Source: Cannabis sativa (taxonomy: Eukaryota > Streptophyta > Magnoliopsida > Rosales > Cannabaceae). From it: 64,000 bases of DNA. Shown in pieces: positions 11,932 through 23,810 of the stretch. The notes under the pieces were generated by a model. It had not been told where the DNA came from. It ran no database searches and saw only the letters and a list, made by a program, of their open reading frames with translations. Position 1 is the stretch's first letter. Every line of letters starts with the position of its first letter. Location: contig NC_083605.1 in the NCBI RefSeq assembly GCF_029168945.1, forward strand, positions 27,851,280 through 27,915,279. The letters are read 5' to 3'. A program made the translations under genes and the position numbers.

Positions 11932-12686
11932 TGTAAGCCCAAGTTCTTGTCTAACCTATCTTTTTCATATTTAGATTGAATTTATCTTGATTTAAACTTG
12001 AATATAAAAAGAACAAAATCAAAGATTCAACACCAGAATTTTACAAGCTTCACCTGCCCTAGAAACTCATTCTAGGCGGCTAGTGCTTGGGTTCCCCGAA
12101 CCAGGGTAAATTCATCCACTAATTCTCAAAGGTTCATATTACAATTTCCAATTCTCTCTAAAGGAATCAAATACAACCTTAACAACAATTAGTAATGAAT
12201 TACCAACAACAATCAAGAACACTGATTGTTAATGCACAATCCCTTGTGCTGCAACTGAGCTCTTCTTACACATGTCTTCAACCTGAAATCCCTTCAGATC
12301 TGATGATGAAGATGACACTGAACTCCCTTCAGTTTGAACTCAGCAATTCCAGATTCAGATCATTCCGCCATTGATGAACATCCTCAAGCTCCAAGATCTG
12401 ACCTGCCATGGAACATACAGAAGAAACAAGACGAAAGAAACGTAATCCCAACTCTCCGATCAAAAAGTTCGTCAACAAAATACCCAGAAATCGTACTTAT
12501 ACCCAGCTAAACCAAGAAACCCGAAATAGACAGCTGTTACCATCTGAACAATTAAAACCTAAAATATCTTTGCTGACGTGGACTAACACTAACAGTACGA
12601 ACCCCAGACAAAACACTACGAGACCCAGACGCAACTGGAATGCTACTGGACATAATTTGTCACTATAGAAAATAATAGTTCTAACA
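11932..12686 (-). repeat. 5' LTR of element H
   Basis: It is 755 bp, with TGTTAGAAC at the right edge and GGGCTTACA at the left edge when read on the minus strand. The primer site for initiator-methionine tRNA follows at once on its inner side. An 86-codon plus-strand frame inside is a chance frame within the LTR. Confidence 0.9.
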
Positions 12687-14814
12687 ATACTGAACCCAAC
12701 ACCCCCTCACATGAACTACTCCAATTGTGAAGGCCCATTTGCCTGATTTGAATAACTGTACTAGGTTAATTATATTAGTTTGACCTAATAAAATTGAATT
12801 AGCAACATAATTAACTTTTAAAATATGTGAAAATTTATTTTCATTTTAATGTTTTAAAGTTAATTTTAAGAAAAACACTTTTATTTTTAGATATTTTTTC
12901 TAGACAAACTATTTGTATTTTTCTTGTATTTAATTAAATAAAGAATTTTAACTAACTAGATTCTTTCTGGAGCTTATTTAATTAAATATTCCTATTTAAG
13001 TTATAAATTAGTTGTATCAACTGATTTTTCTTATCTAACTTAAATTTGAATATTTTATTTAAATTTTAAATTAAGTTGAGGAATCCTAGGTATTAGTTAT
13101 TGAAGATTCTTAAGATATTTTTTAAGTTAATATCTTTTCGAATATTAACTTAAAATGGAATATTTTAGATATTTTTTGAGTTAATATCTTTTCGAATATT
13201 AACTTTAAAAATATTTTCAAATTAAGTGGTTATAACTTAATTTTTTATATTTAATTAAATCTAAATTTGAAATTATTTAAGTTCTAGATTTTTCTATACA
13301 ACTTAAATTAGATATTTTTCAAATTTTTTGTTGAAAAGATACTTAGTCAAATAAGATATTTTCTAGATAGTTATTTCTAGACTACTTATTATTTCTAATA
13401 TTTAAATAGGAAATTTTATACATTGTGAAATTAATTATTTAAATAATTAATTTTGGTACAATTTTTGTTTAAGTATATTTTTCCTAGTATTAAACTAGAA
13501 ATTAATAATTAAGCCTTCTCTACACTTAATTATTTATTTCTTGAATTTAATATATTTAATTAACTTGAAAAATTTAAATATCTAAGTTGATTCTCATCAT
13601 GATACTTAAATATTTATTTATTTTTCATGACACTTAATTAAATTGAAAAATTATTTTTAGGTTGAAATTTAATTTTTCAACTTAAATTTCAATAATTTTC
13701 AAAATATTGTTTTTTTATTTTATTAATCAATTTCGAAAAATTGCATTTTATTTATGCAATATTTTTGAATTTTTTTTGAAAAATAGATTGAGTTGTAAAT
13801 TAATTATTTATTTTAATTAATTCTTGGACCAACTTAAATCAATGATTTTTTCATTTAATTGATTAATTTAAAATAAATGAATTAAAATATATTATTAGAA
13901 ATTGAATTAATTAGTCAAAAGAAAATCTAGATAGGTGATATTTTTGCTTGAAGTATTTCTTTTCTAATTTTTATTATATTCGAAATTTGTATAATTTTTA
14001 TACTTTATTTTTCGAATACAATAAATATATTCTCAAGGAAATTTTTAAGTTGCTAATTAATTTAAATTAATACAACTTAAATTAATTTCCTTAATATTTA
14101 AATTTAAGATTATTACTAAGATGGAAATAATTAATTTTATTTCAAATCACCATCTAAGTATAATTTTATAAATATTATATTAAATTCTTATTTTTGAATT
14201 TTAATTCTAAATTACGAATTTCATGAATATATTTATTAGAATAATAAAGAAAATACATTTTAAAGAATGAGCTTTATTATTATTAAGATATTCGATCTCC
14301 ATTGTTGGTTTTACATCGCGTTTGTTTTAGTGAGTAATCCTCCCTAATGGAGGAACGTTCATTAGCAATTTCGCACCGTTTAATCTCGAAAGATAAGTAG
14401 TTTGTAAGTGTTTTATATGGTATAGATCACCCTAATGGTGGCGACCATATTTGACTTGCAAATTGCAAAATAATGGTAGTAGCTCATAAGTTAGAATAGC
14501 CTTGACTCTCGCCTAAACGGGACAACGCTGGATTCCAATCTTGATCGAATAAAAGGTTGCTAGAATGTTTAACATTTTAGATGAGCTGACAACTCTAGTC
14601 AATAGATGGTAGCTTTGACTCTTGCCTAAGCGGGACACTGATATCAGTTTATTGAAAAACCTTGGAAATTATTTAGGATTTAATTTTTTTAAGTATTTTC
14701 TCATATCATTCCTACTTGCCATGTGCTTATAATTTCTGAATTGATTTTGTGTTAAACCATTATTAATTTCTATTTGTTGATTTCTATTATTTTGTAGTAT
14801 CCTGTATTATCAAA
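12687..14814 (+). mobile_element. AT-rich leader of element B, part 2
   Basis: The leader resumes after H at ATACTGAACCC and runs to gag. It is colinear with the inverted leader of D (about 31735-33760). A ~55-bp local duplication holds two fold-back words GTTAATATCTTTTCGAATAT (13126 and 13180). Near its 3' end are two copies of a conserved 23-bp word. No coding frame is present. Confidence 0.75.
14502..14637 (+). repeat. Duplicated conserved 23-bp word upstream of gag
   Basis: TTGACTCTYGCCTAARCGGG followed by ACA occurs at 14502-14524 and 14615-14637. Both copies and their 113-bp spacing are kept in inverted element D (31897-31919 and 32010-32032). In a leader that otherwise drifts as AT-rich filler, paired conservation points to a functional RNA or regulatory signal of unknown kind. 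Confidence 0.7.
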
Positions 14815-15681
14815 ATGAATCCCATGTTATCACTGTTGACTGAAAACAAGCTGAATGGATCTAGCTTTACTAAGTGGAATGAGAACATTAATATTGCTCT
14901 CATAGGAGAAAGTGCCTTGTTTGTTTTAACTGAGCCGTCACCTGAAGTGCCTGGGGACAATGCTTCCAAAGTTGTGAAAGAAAAGTATGAGCGTTGGCAG
15001 AAAGCATATGACAAAGCTCTATACTTTATGCTTTCCAGCATGGTTGACACCCTCAAAACTCAGTTTTCTAAAACCGAGAAGGCTGCTGAAGTTATGACGA
15101 AGTTAAATGAGCTATTCGGTAAGGCATCACTTCAGTCATGCTTCGACGCGACTAAGAAGTACATTAATGCACGGATGGAACCTCATCAAAACATGCGTGA
15201 CCATGTTCTCCTCATGTCGAGTTATTTTCAAGAAGCCCAGGATCATGGTGCTGAAATGGATAGTGCTACTCAAGTAAGCCTTATCTTGAATAGCCTGACT
15301 CCAGCATTTCTACCATACACATCAAATTATGTCATGAATAAGAAGGAAATTGACTTTTATGAATTAGTCAAAGACCTTCAAACTTATGAAAATTTTATTG
15401 GAGGACCCAAGAAGAAAGGGAGTAAACCTCACAATCCTGGGAATGGTAATGGGATGAACAAACCTGAAGCAAATGTTGCCTCTGCTTCAAAACCCAAATC
15501 GAAGAAGAAGTGGAAGAACACCAAGAAGCGAACAAAAGCCATGAAGCACAAAAAGGCTGTTCCTTCTGGTGATGCTACACTTAAGGGAAAGTGTTTCTAC
15601 TGCAATGAGAAAGGTCATTGGAAACCCAAATGTCCTAAACTTCTTGCAAAGAAACAAGGTATTTCTATTTATAAACTTTAA
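14815..15681 (+). CDS. Gag of element B, Angela-like Copia, full length
   Basis: An intact 288-codon frame beginning MNPMLSLLTENKLNG. Residues ~10-190 form a Copia-type capsid domain (KLNGSSFTKW near the start, then NARMEPHQNMRDHV, SLILNSLTPAFLPY and NYVMNKKEIDF). Residues ~195-250 are a lysine/asparagine-rich basic linker. A single CCHC zinc knuckle spans C260-C273 (CFYC, GHWKPKC) and should bind RNA during packaging. Instead of running on into protease, the frame stops 15 residues after the knuckle, as in copies A and D, so the element supplies capsid only. A splice-like GTATTT / TTCTTATAG pair lies at the end. The N-terminal start is supported by the same ATG in D. Confidence 0.85.
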   Translation: MNPMLSLLTENKLNGSSFTKWNENINIALIGESALFVLTEPSPEVPGDNASKVVKEKYERWQKAYDKALYFMLSSMVDTLKTQFSKTEKAAEVMTKLNELFGKASLQSCFDATKKYINARMEPHQNMRDHVLLMSSYFQEAQDHGAEMDSATQVSLILNSLTPAFLPYTSNYVMNKKEIDFYELVKDLQTYENFIGGPKKKGSKPHNPGNGNGMNKPEANVASASKPKSKKKWKNTKKRTKAMKHKKAVPSGDATLKGKCFYCNEKGHWKPKCPKLLAKKQGISIYKL

Positions 15682-17448
15682 GAGTTTTAGTGAATTGTTA
15701 TCCAATTGGATTTATCATTCTGGACTAAAACTTTGTTTATTTGTTTTCTTCTTCTTATAGGCCAAGCTACTTGAACTCAGATTCGTTGGATCGGAAAGCT
15801 GGACCAAGGGTGAAATCGTCCAGATGAAGACGAAGCTCTTCAATTTATTTTTGAATTAATTGTTTTAGTTTAAAGACAATTTAGATTTCAAATTTTAGTT
15901 AGGGATATTTATCCCTGTTTTTCTCATATTGTTGCAGTATATTTTTTATTAATAAAGTTTTTATTTTCGAAATTCAACAATTGCATTTTATGAGATTGAG
16001 CTTCATTTAATTTATCTTCATCAATTATTACCACATTATATTTATATGTTTGTATGTGTAAGTGTTTTTATTATTGATGCAAATTCTATAATATTTACAA
16101 CTCTTCATAGAGTTATCTTAAATAAACACTAGATTATTTCTATGTTTATTAATAATTGTTAATTCTAACACAATTATTAAGAATTTGTTTAATAAAAAGA
16201 TCTTTTGATCTGATAGGGGTGGAGAAAAGTTAAGAAAACTATGCAGTTCAACGATCTTTTATATCTAATGAACTCTGGATAGTATTCAACTCCACATAAA
16301 CTCTATATACTTAGGGGTGGAGGTTATCCATAGTACCCTATATGTATATATACTTAGGAGTGGAGTATATTCCACAATTCCCTATGTAACACATATATTC
16401 TTTAAACATGGAAGTAATATAATGAGTTAGCTATTATCAATATAAATTCTTGATCTTGATTGTATGTTCCATTTCGATTTTACTGTTGTAAGTAAAAGTT
16501 TGATACCTATAAAAGTTCTTTGGTAAAGTTTCACACTACCTTAATTGAGTGGGAGAATTTTAAAATTCTATACCCATCTTCATTAGGTTGATACTTGTGA
16601 TAGGTACTTAAGAACTCTACTGAAAAAGCAAATCTAACCATACACATGGATAGGTATAACTTATCAGAATTATGAGAATAAGATAAAGAACTCTAGTTCA
16701 GTCCATTCGAATGACTTGAACCACGAATTTCTAATCCTCATAAAATTTTATGGTATCTTATTTTTGATTACTTTATCTTTGGCATGTATTTTTCACTTCA
16801 AATACTAGTTTGATATGTTGATGACTTAGTCTTAACTTAAAGTTTTAGACTAATACAGAAGTCACAACTACGTAACTCTCCAAACAATAAGAGGTTAAAA
16901 GTATTATTTAACCAGACATCTGCTATTGAGTGGGAGCTATCTGAGATGTAATCAAATAGGGAACATTAGAAGATATTCAAGAAAGATTTATGAAAGTGAT
17001 CTATATGTTAGATATTAAGGAACTGTGTATCAGCTGTCCTGGTATCTCACCAACTCATTTCGAGATCTATGAGATGGTGCTTACTTTGGGGGTGGAGGAA
17101 TTATTCTATAATAATCCAAGCCCTACCAGAGAAGAACTATAACTTTGTGAATTCGAAAATCCAAGAAAGTTATATCACTGAAGAAAAGTCTACACTGTAT
17201 TATCTCAATTACATATTTTAAAATATGAGAGATATGTCTTCTGTTAATTCAGATGTACTTTTAAAATAGTAAAGATTTCAGTATCCCTTGGTGAGTAAAG
17301 CATATAGTAAAGGATGTTTCATAAGAGTATTTATGAACTAGTTTCCAGAAGTTTGGGTGGATTCAAATATACTACACTTGATCTGAAGATCAAGACATCA
17401 AATTGACCTATGTGCACAGTTTGTTTTATATTAGTGCAAGTGGGAGTT
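15682..17448 (+). mobile_element. Non-coding 3' internal region of element B
   Basis: It is the counterpart of 1526-3346. No frame of note is present. It retains TAGGGGTGGA-type purine words near 16214, 16312 and 16354 and the TGGGGGTGGA word near 17088, and ends in the tract AAGTGGGAGTT before the LTR. Where autonomous Angela elements carry protease, integrase and RT, this element has about 1.8 kb of filler. Confidence 0.8.
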
Positions 17449-19346
17449 TGTTGGGTTTTATGCCCTAAGTAAAACTCTTTACAATCTGATTAGTTATCAA
17501 TATAAGAAATTTGAAGTGATTGATGTTTGCATGAATTTTACATGCTAATGGTTTAATAGGTTTATTACATTTACATACAAAATCAGTTAAATCGAAATCA
17601 TATGTTTATTCACAATTACAGTATCGTCAACACAGTGGAATGTGATTGTGATCATATGAATCAAAAGACTTGGTCCCTGTTTCATCAGTGTTATTGGATT
17701 TACACTAATGTGATAATCAACGATGATGTGTACTTACACTTGGAGTAAGTGTTATGTTCTTTCCAGGACATTAGTAAAGTATACTAATTTCCAATGTATG
17801 GAGTATACATTGGACTGGATCGATATTGCAACTAAGTTAAGATATTACAAACTTACCGTTATATATGTCTTTCCAAGTCAATATCAGTAGTTGATCTTAA
17901 GATTAATAGAATCTAAATCCTGATATGCTTAGGCTCAACTCAGGAGTGCTATTCATGTTCTTTGATTTATTAGTTAAGCCTACTTTTGGGTCAGGGTGAT
18001 ACGTATATTTTGGGAACATGATAGTATGATTGAGTGGGAGTGCTGAACATAAATATGGAATCTATAGCTTCTACTGGTGTATAGAAGTCAAGTGATGATT
18101 CCCTTCGAGCTTAGAAAATAGAAGTAAATGGATGAGCTCTTGTTTAACTGACTAATTATTAGATCACTAAACACCATTTACAGGTAGCTAAGTGTTTTAA
18201 GGGGCAAAATACATTGATGGGTGAGAACGGTAAAGAAATCCCATCTTGATGTAGATCATCTATATAGAGGATCTTTAAATCACAATAAGATTATAACAAT
18301 GGTTAAATGAGATAGCATATTGATATAGTGGAACATATAATATGCTCTATATAAGTCTGAGAGTGCAATTCTAAGTTCTAAGAGTGGATTCAACGAAGAA
18401 TTAATAAGTAGGAATTTACTTGGTAAATTTGGTTCACTTATTGGAAGCTCAGCATATAGATCCATGGTCCCCATTCTAGTTGAGAACATTCTACTTGTAA
18501 GACTCATTAATTGATTCGTGATTGATCAATTATAATTCTAAAGTTAGACTATGTCTAATTTTATGAATGTTCACTAAGTACGTGTGAAATTGTAAAGAAA
18601 AGAGATTCTAGGTTTATTTATTTATTAATGGACTATATATGTCTAGTTAATAATTAAATTAAATGACAATATTATTTAATAATCTATTTTAGTTATTAAA
18701 TAATTAGTTTTGGCATTTAAAAGGTTAGAATTGGAAAATTGGCGTTTTTGAGAAAATAGAAATAAAATTTGATAAAACTGCAAAATCAAGTGGGGCCCAC
18801 TAACACACCATGGCCGGCCACTATTTGTGGAGTTTCAAATTGATTTTTTTATTATTTTAATGCCAAATAATTCCTAACCTAAACCTAGTAGTTGCCTATA
18901 AATAGAAAGTAATGGCTCAGTCAAAATTACATCTTTGAATATCATCTTCTGATAGAAATTTCTCTCTTCAGAAAAATGAGTCTTCCCTACTTTCTATACC
19001 TGGCCGAAACCCCTTTTCTCTTTTCCCCTCATCAATTTCGTGACCCTAGTGAAAGAGTAAGTGTCCACACACAGCAAGCAGTAACTCAATCATAGATTGG
19101 AAGACTGTGAAGGATCAAACTTAAAGAAGAAGGAGATTCGGGCTCAGATCTTGATTATACTCTGCTACAGAAAGGATACAAGGGTTAGAGATCTGAGCGG
19201 AAGGAGACATTAATTCCGCTGCATCAATGTAAGGTTTTCTTAACTTTATATGTGTTTAATTTATCGTTTTAGAAAGTTCATATTTAGGGTGTTTAAACAA
19301 CATACTTGTGAGTAGATCTAAGATCCTAGTAAAATAAATTCCAACA
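17449..19346 (+). repeat. 3' LTR of element B (family 1)
   Basis: It is 1898 bp from TGTTGGGTTTTATGCCC to TTCCAACA. TATAAATAG is at 18897-18905. It lacks the 116-bp 5' duplication found in the other LTR of the element. The flank on its right is GTGTT, inside an RT gene; the matching left-hand target copy is not in the window because the left side is rearranged. Confidence 0.9.
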
Positions 19347-19348
19347 GT

Positions 19349-20371
19349 GTTTACCAACTCAAGGAAGACCAAATAGTAGTATTCCTGGTCCTTTATGTTG
19401 ATGACATTTTGATTATTGGAAATAATGTCAAGAAAATGACTCACATCAAGGAATGGCTCAACACTCAATTCGATATGAAAGATTTGGGTGAAGCAGCCTA
19501 TGTTCTTGGTATTCAGATTATCAGAAACTAGAAGAACAGATCTCTTGCTCTCTCTCAAACAACCTACATAGACAGAGTCTTAGACAGATTCTCCATGAAC
19601 AACACCAATGGGGCAAACATGCCTTCTAGATATGGTATTCGTCTATCTAAGGAACAGTCTCCGACTGATCCTCAAGAGATAGAGGACATGGCGAAAATTC
19701 CCTATGCCTCTGCAGTTGGAAGTCTAATGTATGCAATGCTATGCACTAGACCTGACATCTGTTATGCAGTTCGAATTGTGAGTAGGTATCAGTCTAATCC
19801 AGGACATGAACATTGGAATGCAGTTAAGTATATTCTGAAATACTTAAAGAGTACAAGGAATCTTGTGTTAGTCTACAAGGGTGGTGCTTTAAATCCCATA
19901 GGCTACACTGATTCAGATTTCCAAGCAAGTCTTGAAGACAAGAAATCTGTATCTGGGATGGTGTTTACTCTTGGGGGTGGAGCAGTGGTTTGGAGAACTG
20001 CTAAACAAACCGCGATATCGGACTCAACTATGGAAGCTGAATACATAGCAACAGCCGAAGCTGCTAAAGAACTTGTCTGGCTAAGAAAGTTCTTCACCAG
20101 TATAGGTGTTGTTCCTGGAATGGAAAAGCCACTGGTCTTACTTTGTGATAACAATGGAGCAATAGCAAACAGTAAAGAACCTCGAAGCCACAAGAGAAGC
20201 AAACACATTGAAAGGAAGTATCACATTATCAGAGAATACGTGGCAAGAGGGGATGTACTAGTTGAGAAAGTTGACACAGAGGACAACCTAGCTGATCCAT
20301 TTACCAAAGTCTTGGCCATGACAGCATTTGAAAAGCACCGTCAGAAATTAGGATTAATTGATATGTACTAA
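19349..20371 (+). pseudogene. RT-RNase H fragment of element C (Copia)
   Basis: One reading frame of 341 codons with a single internal TAG (19529-19531). The RT active-site motif YVDDIL is at 19394-19411, followed by the usual Copia RT tail (DMKDLGEAAYVLGIQI, IPYASAVGSLMYAMLCTRPD). The RNase H domain follows with GYTDSDFQ, STMEAEYIA and the HIERKYHIIRE ... DPFTK ending. The N-terminal RT palm, integrase, protease and gag are absent, cut off at the 3' LTR of B. It continues directly into a polypurine tract and a family 2 LTR, so it is the 3' end of an autonomous-type element. Confidence 0.85.
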
Positions 20372-20382
20372 TTAGTTTTATA

Positions 20383-20400
20383 TTAGTGCAAGTGGGAATT
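20383..20400 (+). other. Polypurine tract of element C
   Basis: TAGTGCAAGTGGGAATT borders the LTR start. The gag-only elements have the near-identical TAGTGCAAGTGGGAGTT, a key shared cis signal. Confidence 0.75.
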
Positions 20401-22287
20401 TGTTGGGTTTTATACCGTAAATAAAACTCCATTTCAATGTAATCGATTTTATTTAACATCAATAAAGAAACAGAAGTATTTTTCATTCATTTGTGTATGT
20501 TTTGGTTCACTTTATCAATTGCTTGTCTATTTGATTTATAAATTCATCATAAACCCTTTTCACATACTTGATCCTGTTTATTGTGTTGTCATCACATTGG
20601 AAAGTAAACATGACTATGTGAATAAAATTCCTAGATTTATCAGACACAGGGGTTTTACTGATATGATAATCTACAACAAGAGTTTACTTGCATTTGGAGA
20701 AACGCTATGTTCTTTCCAGAACATTGGTTAAAGTAAAGCTCAGGTTGGATGCATGGAGTATGCATCGGAAGGGACCGATATTGAACTTTGACTTAGATTT
20801 AATTAAACTTACCGTAAAATCTATTCAAGTCAATATCGCCAAGTTGGTCCTAGATCAAATGTTCTTAATCCTGTTATGATTAGGCTCAATCTTGAAAGGC
20901 TATTCGTGTTCTTTGATTTGTTAGTTAAGCCTACTTTTGTGAGGGTGATACGTACATTTTGGGAACACGGTAGTGCAATTGAGTGGGAGCGCTAACATAA
21001 ACATGGAATCTATAGCTTCTATCTGGCGAATAGTAAGCAAAGGATGATCTCCTTCGAGCTTCACCAAACGAACATAAATGGTGGAGTACTCATTTCACAT
21101 AAGCTAAAATATCATTTATACGGGGTCAAGTGTTTTAAGGAATAAATACATTGTAGGGTGTAACGGTAATTTAATCCCTTTACAGTGTAGATCATTCATA
21201 TAGAGGATCATTGATCAAATTAGGATTATAACAATGGATAACTAATGATGCGTCTATATGGTGGAACATATAGAGCATTCTATATACCGAGAGTGCAATT
21301 CTAAGTTCTATGAGTGGATTCAACGAAGAATTAATAAGTTAGTGAATTTTAGTGTTAAATTCTTGATCTACTTATTGGAAGCTCAGTTATATAGACCCAT
21401 GGTCCCGCACTAGTTGAGATAATATTGTTTGTAAGATTCATATAATTGGTTTTGATTAATCAATTATAATTCTCAAATTAGACTATGTCTATTTGTGAAA
21501 TTTTCACTAAGTAAGGGCAAAATTGTAAAGAAAGAGTTGTTAGGGGCATATTTGTTAATTATGATACTTTGTATGGTTCAATTAATAAATATGATAAATG
21601 ACAATATTATTTAATAATTATTTATAGTTATTAAATAGTTAGAATTGGCATTTAAATGGTTGAATTAGAAAATTGGCGTTTTTGAGAAAATCAGATACAA
21701 AAAGTGTTAAAATTGCAAAATTGCAAAAAGCAAGGCCCAAACCCAATAAGCCATGGCTGGCCACTTTTATAGGCAATTTAAACTGATATTTTCATTATTT
21801 TAATGCCAAATAATTCAAACCTAACCCTAGTGGAATGTTATAAATAGGTAGTGAAGGCTTCAGGAAAATTACACTTCTGATTCAGAAAACCTGAGCCTTT
21901 CTCTCTCTACCTTGGCCGCCACCCTCTCTCTCTCTTCTTCCTTGATAATTTCGAAACCCCTTAGTGATTAGAGTAGTGCCCACACACAGCAAGCAATACC
22001 TCAATCATAGTGAGGAAGATCGTGAAGAAAGATCATCAGCAAAGGAGTTTCAGCATCAAAGATTCAGAGAAAGAGATCCAGGTTCAGATCTTGATAATAC
22101 TCTGCTACAGAAATGATACAAGGGTTAGAGATCTGAACGGAATGAGTCATTTAATTCTGCTGCACCCAATGTAAGGTTTCCTAAACTTTATACGTGTTTA
22201 TTTCATCGTTTTAGAAAGTTCATATTTAGGGTGTTAATCAACATACTTGTAAGTAGATCTAAGATTCTGGTAAAATAATTTCCAACA
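20401..22287 (+). repeat. 3' LTR of element C (family 2)
   Basis: It is 1887 bp from TGTTGGGTTTTATACCG to TTCCAACA, with TATAAATAG at 21839-21847. The terminal 10-20 bases and the U5 part agree with family 1, while much of U3 differs. It is the same subfamily as the solo LTR at 37680 and the fragment at 1-1073. Its right flank enters an unrelated RNase H-like tail. Confidence 0.9.
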
Positions 22288-23001
22288 GGTGGATTATGGT
22301 TTGGCTTTACAAGATAGATATTTAGTTTGTGATAAGCTTAGGGTGCGTTTGATAACATTTTTTTTTTAATCAGCTTCATGTTTTCAAAATTAAAAAAGTG
22401 AAAATATTTTCTAAAATCATGCTCTATAAAACTGTTTTTTATTTTTTAATTTTTTAATTTTTTAATTAAGAATCTAAATTTTAAAAACAAAAAAAAAATC
22501 ACTTTTAATTTTTTTTTTAAACTGTTTTTTTTAATTAGTATTTTTGACTCTGACCTTAACTTAGATCTCGGAAACCAAATTCAAACCCGGCCCCAAACTA
22601 GGACCTGCCCTCGGTCTCGACCTCGGACCCGACCCCGAATCCGACTTAAATAAAATCAACAAATAAAAATGAAAGCGAAACATACACTTTTGTTTTTATT
22701 TTTAAAATTGAAGAACAAAAGTAGTTATAGAACACATTTTTATTTTTTATTTTTTTAAAAAAGTTACTTTTATTTTTGTGATTAAAAAATTTAAAAACAA
22801 AAGTGTTACCAAACGTCACCTTAATGTTTCTAAGTTTCTGTTTTGTAATTGCCCTGCGAACTCTATAGCTCATAACCTTACTAAATTCGCTCCTTCTCTT
22901 GATGAGGCAAGAATTTGGTAGCTGGGGTTACCTGAGTTTAAGTCTTTGGACTTATTTTCGCATTGGCCTAATGATATTTTTCTTTTATTCAAAAAAAAAA
23001 A
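22288..23001 (+). pseudogene. RNase H-like 3' tail of a non-LTR element, split by a MITE
   Basis: When the MITE at 22341-22820 and one TTA are ignored, an open frame crosses the site and reads to a stop near 22920. It includes NSIAHNLTKFA, typical of the last helix of plant RNase H domains found in non-LTR retrotransposons and their domesticated relatives. A 13-base A run at about 22989-23001 may be the poly(A) tail. The 5' part is absent because element C borders it. A fragment of a host RNase H-like gene is an alternative. Confidence 0.5.
22341..22820. mobile_element. Tourist-like (PIF/Harbinger) MITE
   Basis: It is flanked by TTA on both sides (22338-22340, 22821-22823). The terminal inverted repeats are GGGTGCGTTTGATAACA and, on the other strand, GGTGACGTTTGGTAACA. 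It is 480 bp with no coding capacity. Long T/A runs and a short GACCTCGGACC-type GC patch lie inside. The 3-bp TTA target is the hallmark of this superfamily. A right-arm relative lies at 27205-27315. Confidence 0.8.
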
Positions 23002-23110
23002 AATTATTGTGTCATTTTTAGGTATTTATAAAATGATTCCCACTTACTGACAAAAATATAAAATAAAATGATCTCTCTAGGTTGCTCAAACTCATACAAT
23101 CCACATATCT

Positions 23111-23810
23111 AAGGGTGTTCATCCAATTTAATCCGCAATATTTTGCTCATAGTGTATCCGATCTGCACTAAGTGCGGATTTCAATTTTCGGATCCAATTC
23201 AATCCGCACAATAGCTCAAATCCAATCTAATCCAATTCACAAAAGTGAAAATTGGATCAATTATTTTGGATTGATTACTTTTTAATATTAAATTATTTAA
23301 TATTTATAAAAAAAAAAAATTTCTTCACATAACTAGCAACAAAATAAAAAAAATTATAATTATTTTTTTGTTTCCAATAATACATTGAAATAAATAAATA
23401 ACAAATAATAAATTCAAAGAAAGAAAAAAAATTGTATGTATAAAAAATGTTTACTTTTATTTTAAATTATATTTAGAAAAAAAATATATATATAAAAATA
23501 GAATATACATTTGATCTATTAAGTTTTGGAATATAATTGTATTATATGCATTAGACTTTTAAATTACTTTTTTCTTTACATCAAAATATTATTTATATAT
23601 TTCATTTTTTTTTTATTTTTTTATAAAAATGTGTGAATTGAATTGGATTAGTTACTTATACATGTCAATCAACATCCAATTTGTATAAGTGCGGATTTTG
23701 AATTTTCCAATCTAATCCAATCTACACAAGTGGGGATATCCACACCTTGCGGGTTGGATTGGATCGGATCGCAGATTGAATTGGATCGGCTATTTTATGA
23801 ACACCCCTAT
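23111..23810. mobile_element. Non-autonomous terminal-inverted-repeat element, 700 bp
   Basis: The left end AAGGGTGTTCATCC and right end ATGAACACCCCT are inverted. ACATATCTAA occurs just left (23103-23112) and just right (23811-23820), which gives a target duplication of 8-10 bp depending on the exact ends. Subterminal regions are full of AATCCAAT/ATTGGATT words. There is no coding frame; the centre is A/T runs. Length of the duplication fits hAT (8 bp) or Mutator (9 bp). Confidence 0.75.

Larger units (their letters stand above)
7036..12686 (-). mobile_element. Element H: Sirevirus-like Copia element lacking INT and RT
   Basis: A complete LTR-bounded insertion read on the minus strand. LTRs are at 11932-12686 (5') and 7036-7825 (3'), both bounded TGTTAGAAC ... 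GGGCTTACA on the coding strand. The primer site TGGTATCAGAACC follows the 5' LTR at about 11917-11929, and an AAGGGGGATA tract precedes the 3' LTR. Inside, only gag and a protease start are recognisable. The empty site is preserved in element D (GTACGACATACTGAACCC, inverse of 33751-33769). The flanking five bases are AGTCT and ATACT, so the target duplication is imperfect. Near-identical LTRs suggest a younger age than B. Confidence 0.88.
3347..19346 (+). mobile_element. Element B: gag-only LTR retrotransposon (TR-GAG type)
   Basis: The parts in order are 5' LTR 3347-5367, primer site 5370-5386, a long leader with a GC-rich hairpin island, gag 14815-15681, 1.8 kb of non-coding 3' sequence, polypurine tract, and 3' LTR 17449-19346. 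No protease, integrase or reverse transcriptase homology is visible. Removing the nested insertion H (7036-12686) leaves ~10.3 kb. The LTRs differ by scattered substitutions (for example five of 75 codons in a chance frame) besides the 5' duplication, so the insertion is moderately old. Gag-only elements need enzymes from an autonomous relative; element C next door shares the LTR ends and tract. Confidence 0.85.
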
